Positions 57,856 to 64,000 of a stretch of 64,000 nucleotides of DNA are shown in pieces; the stretch's first letter is position 1, and each line of letters opens with the position of its first letter. The translations under genes and the position numbers were made by a program. The notes under the pieces were generated by a model. That model saw nothing but the letters and a program-made list of their open reading frames with translations, searched no databases and had not been told where the DNA came from. Source of the stretch: Plantibacter flavus (GTDB lineage: Bacteria > Actinomycetota > Actinomycetes > Actinomycetales > Microbacteriaceae); assembly GCF_002024505.1 (NCBI RefSeq), contig NZ_CP019402.1, positions 310,001 through 374,000 of the forward strand, written 5' to 3'.

Positions 57856-58668
57856 TCAGCGGCCCCGGACGGCCGCAGCCGTCATCAGCTGCAGCAGTTC
57901 CTCGCCGGCGAGGATGCCGCGCCGCTCGGTGACCGTCAGCGTGTCGATCGTGAAGCCCTCGTCGTCGAGCTCGCCGTGCGCCGGCCGGAACGCGAGGTCG
58001 GCGGTCTCCAGCATCGACTGGTCGAGGAGCGAGTCACCGGCCGCGAGGACGAGTGGTCCGTCGAGGCGGCGGGCGACCTCACTGACCGCATCGTGCTTCG
58101 TGAGCGTCCGCGGCACGCAGTAGAGCTTCCGTCCCTGCAGGGACACGGTCCACCCGAGCCGTTCGCACTCCTGCTCGACCTGCTCGAGCCAGCCCGCCGG
58201 GATCGCGTCGCGCTCGACGATCGAGTAGAAGAACAGCGCGTCGGCGACGTTCGTCTTGAGGATCCAGGTCGGCGAAGCCAGCTCCTCGAAGCGCGCGAGC
58301 GCCACGTCGAGCGGAGCGGTGTGGTCGGTGAGGTGCGCTCGCACTCGGTCGCGCCAATCGGCGTCCGGGACGCCGTCGACGAGGATCTCGCCGCCGTTGC
58401 TCGTGATCGCGTAGGCGGGCGCGCCGCCCGGCAGCTGCACCCGCTGATACTGCGCCACCGTCCGCGTCGTGACCGGCATGAACACGGCCTGCGAGCGCAG
58501 CTCGATCAGCAGGCGCTCCGACTCGCGCGTCATGAACGAGATCGGCACGCCGTTCCAGAGCTCCGAGACGATGATCGACGGCGCCTCGGGGTCCGGCGTC
58601 TCGAGCCAGAACGCCTTCGGCGAGTAGATGAGGGTGCGATCCAGGTCGCAGGCGACGAGGGCGCTCAC
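57856..58668 (-). CDS. HAD-superfamily phosphatase of the ter operon
   Basis: A 270-residue HAD protein: VACDLDRTLIYSPKAF holds the nucleophile motif DLDRT, with motif II in FMPVTTRTVAQYQRVQLPGG and motif IV in PLVLAAGDSLLDQSMLETAD. A cap domain lies between. Such HADs are fixed members of ter clusters, where they probably dephosphorylate the nucleotide-like product. GTG 58666-58668 overlaps the upstream gene by four bases. It is the last gene of the operon, 12 bp from the convergent moeA gene. Confidence 0.84.
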   Translation of the reverse strand: MSALVACDLDRTLIYSPKAFWLETPDPEAPSIIVSELWNGVPISFMTRESERLLIELRSQAVFMPVTTRTVAQYQRVQLPGGAPAYAITSNGGEILVDGVPDADWRDRVRAHLTDHTAPLDVALARFEELASPTWILKTNVADALFFYSIVERDAIPAGWLEQVEQECERLGWTVSLQGRKLYCVPRTLTKHDAVSEVARRLDGPLVLAAGDSLLDQSMLETADLAFRPAHGELDDEGFTIDTLTVTERRGILAGEELLQLMTAAAVRGR

Positions 58669-59819
58669 TGGGCGTCTCCCGCCGCGGCGTCGCTCAACGG
58701 GTTGATGAGGCCGACACAGCTGTAGGGCAACCCGGGCACGACCTCGACCGGCACACCGCGCTGCTCGGCGAGCAGGAGCACGTGCGCGACGTCGTCGAGG
58801 GCGTCCGGCGACACGAGCACCTTCCACGGAACTCGGCGGAGCAGGACGCGGGTGGTCTCGCCGACACCCGGCTTCACGAGGTTCACGGTCGGGATGTCGT
58901 ACTGTTCCCGGATCCGTTCGACGGCCTCCCAGCCGATCCAGCTCGGTTCACGGTCGGCCGTCGAGGCCTCCTCAACACCCGCGGCGACGTCGTCGACCAC
59001 CTCGGCGAAGCGGCCCGAGACCGCGTCGAGGAAGGCGCCGGAGACATCGTGACTGCTCAGCTCGCGGTAGAACTTGGCACCGTGGAACTGGTCGTCGGAG
59101 AGCAGCTCGCGGTTGTACACCGTGCGGGACACGAGGCCGGAGACGGTGGAGTTGAGGCACGCCGAGGGGATGAGGTAGTCGTCGCGGGTGCCGTACACGG
59201 GCACGCAGTGGCCGGGGTCGGCGAGGACAGCCAGCTCGTCGGAGAAGCGGATGCCGTCGGTCTCGGCGAAGAGTTCCAGCGCCGCCGTCAGCTCGCGCGC
59301 GATGGCGCCCTTGCCGGTCCAGCCGTCGACGAACGCGATCTGCTCCGGGTCGTGATGCGCCGCGAGGTAGCGCAGCGCGGTCCCGTCGACGCCGACCCCG
59401 CGCACGATGCTCATCGTGTAGTGCGGCACGTCGATCCCTCGGACCTCCATCGCCCAGCGACGCATGAGGATCCCGATGGGCGTTCCGGCGCGGGCGAGGG
59501 AGACCAGCACGGGTCGGTTCGCACGGGAGGCCAGGACCAGGTCGGTGACGACGCCGACGGCCACCGCGAGGCGACGGCTCGACCGCGCGAGAGCGTCGCG
59601 ATAGAGCTCCTCGTACTCGGGGGAGGGCAGGTACTCGATGGGCAGCGACTCGGCGTAATGTGCGCGACCGCTCTGGATCGCGGCCTCACGTTCGGAGGCG
59701 TCGGCCTCGAGGCGGGTGTCGCCGAGGTCGGTCAGCAGCCAGCGCACCTCCGAGGCGTCGTAGGACCCGAAGTCCGGTCCGGTGAGCGGCTCGGGGAGGG
59801 CGGCGGCGTCGATGGTCAC
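58665..59819 (-). CDS. StiP domain protein (cysteine protease-like), ter operon
   Basis: A 384-residue protein: YDASEVRWLLTDLGDTRLEA, RGIDVPHYTMSIVRGVGVDG, IAFVDGWTGKGAIARELTAA, and CVPVYGTRDDYLIPSACLNS, TVSGLVSRTVYNRELLSDDQ, the hallmark region with a candidate catalytic cysteine. This is the StiP family from tellurium-resistance-linked clusters (also read as a phosphoribosyltransferase-like fold). GTG 59817-59819 is preferred over ATG 59834 because it overlaps the upstream stop by four bases, matching the rest of the operon. Exact activity unknown. Confidence 0.82.
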   Translation of the reverse strand: MTIDAAALPEPLTGPDFGSYDASEVRWLLTDLGDTRLEADASEREAAIQSGRAHYAESLPIEYLPSPEYEELYRDALARSSRRLAVAVGVVTDLVLASRANRPVLVSLARAGTPIGILMRRWAMEVRGIDVPHYTMSIVRGVGVDGTALRYLAAHHDPEQIAFVDGWTGKGAIARELTAALELFAETDGIRFSDELAVLADPGHCVPVYGTRDDYLIPSACLNSTVSGLVSRTVYNRELLSDDQFHGAKFYRELSSHDVSGAFLDAVSGRFAEVVDDVAAGVEEASTADREPSWIGWEAVERIREQYDIPTVNLVKPGVGETTRVLLRRVPWKVLVSPDALDDVAHVLLLAEQRGVPVEVVPGLPYSCVGLINPLSDAAAGDAQ

Positions 59820-61222
59820 GGTGCGGGGTTCCATTCGGCTGGGGTCGGGACGGATTCGGTGAGGAGGACGACGATGACGCGGTCGGTGACGGTCCGGAGC
59901 GCGTCGACGACGCCATCGGGCCGGAGCAGGAGCTCTCGGTCGGCCCCCGGTTCCGGGAACAGGACCACCGCCGCGAACCGTGAACCGCCGCGGGAGAGGT
60001 TGTAGGCGAAGCGGGGCCCGAGGCCGTCGATGGTGCGGTCATGACTGGTGAAGGACACCGCGCTCGCGATGGCGTAGTCGTCACGGTCGATCACGGCGAT
60101 GGGGGACCGAGTGGTGGTGGAGAAGCGCGTCGCTCCGCGGGTGCGGTCGAGGTGGGCGGCGACGGCCAGCGGTACCGCGATGAACTCCTCGGAGCCGAGC
60201 ACCACCACCTCGCCGTCCGGCAGCTCCGGAAGGACCCGGTCGGCGATCGCGGCCGTCATCGCGTCGTCCAGGCGTCCAGGCGCACCGAAGCGTGCGCTCC
60301 GCACGGGCGACAGGTCGGATGCGTCCACGACGACGACGTCGCCGGCCGTGGTCGATCCGGCGGACGACGCGGCGGGTGCGGCGTCGATGACCGCTCGCGC
60401 GCGGGCGAGGACGTCCTCCGGAAGGTCGACGGCACCCACGCCGAGCGCCACGACGGTGATCCGGGTGCCGAGCCGGTCGGCGAGGTCGTCGAAGCGCTGT
60501 CGGTCCGCATCCGAACGGAGGTCGATGAGTCCCGCGACCACCCAGTGCGCCTGCGGTGTGGTGGCGTGCAGCGCGGTGATCGTGTTGCGGACGGTGCGGC
60601 CGGTGCTCAACTCGTCGTCGACGAGCACCGTGGTCCCGCCGGCCGTGGCCCACGCGGGGTCGCTCGGATACAGGCGATGGTCGCTCGCGTGCGAGTGCTC
60701 TTCCTCGAACGGCGTGAAGGGCACGTCCGCCTCGTGCCTCGTGGAGTGGAGGTAGGGCGAGCCGAGCGCGTCGGCGACGATGTGGCCGAGCCCGGTCGCC
60801 GTCTCGGCATAACCGACGGTGACGAGCTCCGGGCCGGCCGCTGGGGCTGCATCGCGGAGCTCGGCGAGGTGCTCACGGACGGCGGTGAGGGCGGCGAGAC
60901 CGTCAGCATCCGGCCGTTCCCGTCGGGCCAGGAGGTGCGCCACGGTGTCGAACGGAGCCGTCTCCGGATCGCTGCCGTCGAGCGCGCTCCGCACCAGCAG
61001 TCCGAGCAGTTCTCCGGCGGCGAGTGCCAGGCCGGGCACGGTCGGCACGTGTTTGGCGAGGACCGTCGACACGAGCAGCTGAGCGCGTTTGGGGTTGTCG
61101 CGGAGCGCCAGACCGACGAGGTCCTCCACCGGGATCAGGCTCCGGGACGCGTCCGAGCGCAGGCCGATGCCGACGGCGTCGCGCACGAAACCGCCTGTCC
61201 ATGCGCCCATCGATACCGTCAC
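59816..61222 (-). CDS. Phosphoribosyltransferase with TRSP domain, ter operon
   Basis: A 468-residue two-domain protein. Residues 1-230 hold the PRTase domain with the PRPP-binding loop TTVLVDDELSTGRTVRNTIT, and VTVGYAETATGLGHIVADAL upstream. The C-terminal half includes LPDGEVVVLGSEEFIAVPLA and DGLGPRFAYNLSRGGSRF, the TRSP domain. In ter clusters it is thought to attach ribose-phosphate during synthesis of a nucleoside-like compound. The GTG at 61220-61222 begins in the first copy of a 77-bp tandem repeat; without the repeat it would overlap the lyase stop as GTGA. Confidence 0.84.
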   Translation of the reverse strand: MTVSMGAWTGGFVRDAVGIGLRSDASRSLIPVEDLVGLALRDNPKRAQLLVSTVLAKHVPTVPGLALAAGELLGLLVRSALDGSDPETAPFDTVAHLLARRERPDADGLAALTAVREHLAELRDAAPAAGPELVTVGYAETATGLGHIVADALGSPYLHSTRHEADVPFTPFEEEHSHASDHRLYPSDPAWATAGGTTVLVDDELSTGRTVRNTITALHATTPQAHWVVAGLIDLRSDADRQRFDDLADRLGTRITVVALGVGAVDLPEDVLARARAVIDAAPAASSAGSTTAGDVVVVDASDLSPVRSARFGAPGRLDDAMTAAIADRVLPELPDGEVVVLGSEEFIAVPLAVAAHLDRTRGATRFSTTTRSPIAVIDRDDYAIASAVSFTSHDRTIDGLGPRFAYNLSRGGSRFAAVVLFPEPGADRELLLRPDGVVDALRTVTDRVIVVLLTESVPTPAEWNPAP

Positions 61223-61337
61223 CGCATGCTCGTCTCGAGGAGGTCGACGAAGGTCGTGTTCTCTGCCACGGCCCAGTAGCGGCCCGTCCATACCGTCACC
61301 GCATGCTCGTCTCGAGGAGGTCGACGAAGGTCGTCTC
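61213..61337 (-). repeat. 77-bp tandem duplication at the lyase-PRTase junction
   Basis: The sequence encoding the lyase end TTFVDLLETSMR plus TGACGGTAT occurs twice, at about 61213-61257 and 61290-61334, offset by exactly 77 bp. The right copy is the true gene end; the left copy provides the start of the PRTase gene. The original 4-base overlap of the two genes has thus been split by duplication. Confidence 0.72.
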
Positions 61338-62495
61338 CTCCGCAGCCACCCCGAAGGCCTCCGCGCGGAGCAGGGTCTTGCGCGCCCACGCCTGGTGCGG
61401 CTTCATCTCGTTCATCTTGTTCCGGTACGGAGAGGCGTTGGCGCCGCCGCCCACGTCGCCGACGACCGAGAGGGCGTCGACGTACTCCTCGTGGCTCACG
61501 ACCGACATCGCGTGGACGACCGGCACATGGCTCGGGTGGATGACCGTCTTGCCGAGCAAACCGTTCGCCTGGTCGAGCGCGATCTCGCGGATGAGGCCGT
61601 CGAGTCCTTTGAGGAGGAGCTTCTGACGCAGCTGCGCCTCGTTCGCGTCCTGGAACGGCGTCATGCGCAGCTGCGGGCGCATGAGCCGCTCCGCGTTGTG
61701 GAAGTGCTCCCAGACCGTGCCGGTGATGACGAAGTCGTCGCCCGGTCGACCGAAGACGTTGACGACGTCGGCGATGACCGAGGAGACGAGTTTCACGTCG
61801 TACACGGTGAGGTCGCGGGAGCGCCGGAGCGAGAAGGCGCTCGAGAGGTCGGTGGCGCCGATCCGGACCGCCAGGACGTCCTCGCGGTGGGCCTTGGTGA
61901 CGTCGACGATCCCGGAGAGGGTGTCGTCGCGGGTCTCGCGGTGGATCATCCGCGGCGACTCGAGGATCGGCATGACCCGGAGCCGACGCGCGCCGTTCGA
62001 CCCGTCCTGCCCGTAGTCGCGCTGCACGCGACCGAGTGCTTCGAAGAAGCGGTCCGCCACCCCGTCGCTGTTCTCGTACTTGGGGATGACGAAGCCGCTC
62101 AGGAGGTCGAGTCCCGGACCGAGGAGCCCGGCGACCCGCTCGAGCTGCTCGGGCGTGCGGACGCGGATGAAGAGCAGCGGCAGCACCGGGCGCTTGGACC
62201 CTGAGCTCTTGGCGGCGAGCTGCTGCATGGCCTCCGCGACGTTCGTCTCGGCGAACTCGACCGCGTCGTCGGGGACCGAGTCCTCGAGGCACAGCACCAT
62301 GCTCAGGCAGCCGTGCTTCGCCTGCTTCACGACGTCCTTCGCGAGCGTCGGGCGCGTGCCCGGGCTGTAGAGGGTGGCGCCGAGTGCCGCCGCCACGTGT
62401 TCCGGTGGGGAGTCGATGCTGATGGGGCTCGGGAGCTTGTGGAACAACCGCGACGCGCGCTTGTCGTCGACGTAACTGAAGTGGCGCATGGTCAT
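61296..62495 (-). CDS. HpcH/HpaI aldolase/citrate lyase family protein, ter operon
   Basis: A 399-residue TIM-barrel protein: GCLSMVLCLEDSVPDDAVEF, SGFVIPKYENSDGVADRFFE, VMPILESPRMIHRET (metal-binding glutamate), VLAVRIGATDLSSAFSLRRS and VIHPSHVPVVHAMSVVS. This is the C-C bond lyase found in actinobacterial ter clusters, expected to add or split a carboxylated side chain on the proposed metabolite. ATG 62493-62495 overlaps the upstream gene by four bases. It ends in DLLETSMR, a short end that has been duplicated downstream. Confidence 0.85.
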   Translation of the reverse strand: MTMRHFSYVDDKRASRLFHKLPSPISIDSPPEHVAAALGATLYSPGTRPTLAKDVVKQAKHGCLSMVLCLEDSVPDDAVEFAETNVAEAMQQLAAKSSGSKRPVLPLLFIRVRTPEQLERVAGLLGPGLDLLSGFVIPKYENSDGVADRFFEALGRVQRDYGQDGSNGARRLRVMPILESPRMIHRETRDDTLSGIVDVTKAHREDVLAVRIGATDLSSAFSLRRSRDLTVYDVKLVSSVIADVVNVFGRPGDDFVITGTVWEHFHNAERLMRPQLRMTPFQDANEAQLRQKLLLKGLDGLIREIALDQANGLLGKTVIHPSHVPVVHAMSVVSHEEYVDALSVVGDVGGGANASPYRNKMNEMKPHQAWARKTLLRAEAFGVAAEETTFVDLLETSMR

Positions 62496-63328
62496 CGTCT
62501 CCGGGGTTCGCGGGCGACGACGTACGGCGTCGGCTCGAAGCCGAACTGCTGCAAGAGCGTCTGGAGGGGGATCTCGGCGGGAAGGGGTTCGAGGCGGAGT
62601 TCGAGTCTCGACCCGATGCGCAGCAGCGAGACGACCGGCGGTGCGGCGGTGTCGTCAGCGGCGGCGAAGCTTTCGCCGTCGAAGAGCTGCACCGTCAGTG
62701 GGTGACCGGCTGTGCCGACGAACAACGCCCGCCGGATGAGGTGCACGTGCCGGAGCGCGAGGATCGCGTCGCCGCCGTCGAAGCCGAGCAGCGGCCGGTT
62801 GCCGGGCGTCGTCACCGGCGTGCCGTCGATGCCGTCGGCGGTCGCGACCCCCGTCACGAGTTCGACGGTCTCCCACACGATCGCCGTCGCTCCGCCGACG
62901 ATGAGGCTGCCGATCGCCGACTGACGAGGGTCGAGCCGGACCAGCGGGGTCTCGTCGTCGAGGACGCGGATCTCCTCGGCCGTCGGGGCGGGGAAGGGCT
63001 GTGGGGTCGTCGGAGCTGCGGCGGGCGTGGTGGCCGGGCGTGCCGACGGCGCAGCGGGAGCGGTCGACGAGGATCCGCCGAGCGAGAGTCCCGTCGACGG
63101 TGCAGACGCTGCCGATGCCACCGGGGCAGGGGGTGCGGCGGCGGACGTGGACGGCCCACCGAGCGTGAGTCCGGTCGACGGTGCTGCCGATGCGGCCGGC
63201 GCTGCAGGAGGAGGTGCCGCCGGGGCGCTCGCCACGGGTTCCTCCTGCGCGACCGGCGCGGGCCTCGGCTTCACCCGACGACGGAGGTAGTCGATGTCCC
63301 GTCGCACCGGGGAGGTGTTGAGCGGCAC
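62492..63328 (-). CDS. Pro/Ala-rich ter-cluster protein
   Basis: A 278-residue protein. Residues 1-115 are low-complexity with two related motifs, PSTGLTLGGPST and PSTGLSLGGSSS, in an Ala/Pro linker. The rest is folded: RLDPRQSAIGSLIVGGATAI, VWETVELVTGVATADG, ALRHVHLIRRALFVGTAGHP, then SRLELRLEPLPAEIPLQTLL. The GLTLGG words recall the start of TerD proteins (GISLxKG), so a divergent TerD or TerF relative is possible. It overlaps the lyase by four bases and follows TerD by three. No catalytic motif seen; function unknown. Confidence 0.72.
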   Translation of the reverse strand: MPLNTSPVRRDIDYLRRRVKPRPAPVAQEEPVASAPAAPPPAAPAASAAPSTGLTLGGPSTSAAAPPAPVASAASAPSTGLSLGGSSSTAPAAPSARPATTPAAAPTTPQPFPAPTAEEIRVLDDETPLVRLDPRQSAIGSLIVGGATAIVWETVELVTGVATADGIDGTPVTTPGNRPLLGFDGGDAILALRHVHLIRRALFVGTAGHPLTVQLFDGESFAAADDTAAPPVVSLLRIGSRLELRLEPLPAEIPLQTLLQQFGFEPTPYVVAREPRRR

Positions 63329-63331
63329 GGC

Positions 63332-63883
63332 TCAGAGGTCGATTCTGAAGTCGCGTGCCACGCCCGCGAGACCGCCGGCGTACCCCTGTCCGAGGGCGCG
63401 GAACTTCCAGTCCGAGCGGTGCCGGTACAGCTCCGCCAGGAGCAGCGCCTGGCTGCTGCGGACCTCGGCGATCGGCACGTCGAAGCGCACGAGCTCCCGA
63501 CCGTCGGGCGTTGCGACGCGGACGAACGCCGAGCGCACGGGCGAGAAGTCGCCGGGGCCGCGGACGTCGGGGTCGATGTAGAGCAGGAAGGCGATCTTCG
63601 ACACGGCGTCCGGCACGCGCGACAGCTCGACGTCGATCTCCTCATCGTCGGCCTCGGACGAGAAGGTGACCGCGCCGTCCTGGCTCTCGACCTGGTTGAA
63701 GAACACGAGGTGGTCGTCGGACAGCGCCTTGCCGTCGTCGCCGCACATGATCGCCAGCGGCACGGGTTCGCTCTGCGGCCCACGGCTCGCGATGACGTCC
63801 CAGCCGAACCCGATGAGCACCGCGTCGAGACCGGGGTTCTCTGCGGTGAGCGCGGCGTTCGCGCCCGCGATCAGTGACGCCAT
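63332..63883 (-). CDS. terD: TerD family protein
   Basis: A 183-residue TerD: NPGLDAVLIGFGWDVIASRG, MCGDDGKALSDDHLVFFNQV, SEADDEEIDVELSRVPDAVS, KIAFLLYIDPDVRGPGDFSP, and the C-terminal ALLLAELYRHRSDWKFRALG, QGYAGGLAGVARDFRIDL. The acidic residues of the Ca2+-binding loops are kept. The usual N-terminal GVSLSKG strand is replaced by MASLIAGANAALTAE, so this is a shorter or variant form. ATG 63881-63883 shares one base with the upstream stop. TerD proteins respond to stress and bind calcium at the membrane. Confidence 0.86.
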   Translation of the reverse strand: MASLIAGANAALTAENPGLDAVLIGFGWDVIASRGPQSEPVPLAIMCGDDGKALSDDHLVFFNQVESQDGAVTFSSEADDEEIDVELSRVPDAVSKIAFLLYIDPDVRGPGDFSPVRSAFVRVATPDGRELVRFDVPIAEVRSSQALLLAELYRHRSDWKFRALGQGYAGGLAGVARDFRIDL

Positions 63884-64000
63884 CAGTGCGCACCCAGCAC
63901 GAGACCGGCGTCGGGCTCCTGGAACTTGTCGGAGAGGAACCGACCGTGCGTCGAGAGTTCGGCGATCGCGCCGATGCGGATCTGGTTGAGGAGGTCGCGG
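63883..64000 (-). CDS. C-terminal end of an upstream ter-operon gene (partial)
   Basis: The frame enters from the right edge and ends with a TGA at 63885-63883, one base into the TerD start. The visible 38 residues read RDLLNQIRIGAIAELSTHGR, FLSDKFQEPDAGLVLGAH. Codon use fits, and the overlap makes it part of the same operon. Too short to assign; another Ter-family protein is the natural expectation. Confidence 0.6.
   Translation of the reverse strand, partial: RDLLNQIRIGAIAELSTHGRFLSDKFQEPDAGLVLGAH

Overview
The window is high-GC, densely packed bacterial DNA with frequent GTG starts and 4-base stop/start overlaps. The gene content (DUF7882 and DUF6504 small proteins, an Asp23/Gls24 pair behind an ECF sigma factor, an oleA-oleBC-oleD cluster, an actinobacterial ter cluster, a LexA box of the TCGAAC-N4-GTTCGA type) points to an actinobacterium, most likely Microbacteriaceae. 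The genus cannot be fixed from sequence reading alone. No rRNA, tRNA, CRISPR array, insertion sequence or phage gene was seen, so this looks like ordinary chromosome with a few young or decaying insertions.

Layout. 0-2 kb: leftward operon of a small membrane protein, an ECF sigma factor and two Asp23/Gls24-type envelope-stress proteins. 2-7.5 kb: regulators and transporters (MarR, DUF7882, ArsR with divergent MFS pump, Lrp/AsnC with divergent YitT protein) and an AlaA-like aminotransferase. 7.7-12.4 kb: complete long-chain olefin cluster oleA-oleBC-oleD. 12.4-14.2 kb: flavin monooxygenase with divergent MarR. 14.2-14.6 kb: two copies of a structured ~105-bp non-coding element. 14.6-17.3 kb: lipase, a broken GNAT gene and a broken HTH/nucleotidyltransferase pair. 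17.4-20.6 kb: epoxide hydrolase, then MarR, VOC protein and zinc alcohol dehydrogenase sharing TGTCAG-type palindromes. 20.8-26.3 kb: a nitrogen-assimilation island (GlnT-type glutamine synthetase, MetX-like hydrolase, TetR, Amt) linked by a 19-bp palindrome, with a toxin-antitoxin pair lodged inside it. 26.4-30.7 kb: DedA protein, two-component system and acyltransferase. 30.7-34.3 kb: TetR, alcohol dehydrogenase and a phenol-hydroxylase-type monooxygenase.

34.4-41.4 kb: lipoprotein, pentapeptide-repeat protein, ornithine-cyclodeaminase-like enzyme, peptidase S51, PEP-mutase-like enzyme, small membrane proteins, and an XRE regulator divergent from an SDR enzyme. 41.4-47.4 kb: GH2 beta-galactosidase with divergent LacI, an NAD-binding epimerase-like protein divergent from ArsR, and an esterase. 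Three 59-nt palindromes sit between convergent genes in this stretch, and four of the six flanking genes take their TGA stop from them. 47.6-52.4 kb: GNAT, DUF808, cupin, Pro/Gln-rich membrane protein, hydrolase, and an SOS-box-controlled DUF6504 protein. 52.4-57.8 kb: YdeP-type molybdoenzyme with FdhD, divergent from mobA-DUF6457-moeA, so enzyme and cofactor synthesis sit together. 57.9-64 kb: leftward ter operon (TerD, a Pro/Ala-rich protein, HpcH/HpaI-like lyase, phosphoribosyltransferase, StiP, HAD phosphatase) whose genes overlap nearly throughout; a 77-bp tandem duplication separates two of them.

The strongest new observations are the 59-nt stop-codon palindromes, the shared operator of the GlnT/Amt island, the duplicated structured element at 14.2-14.5 kb, and the ter biosynthetic operon with its junction duplication. 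All functions are inferred from protein motifs and context; no search or experiment was run.
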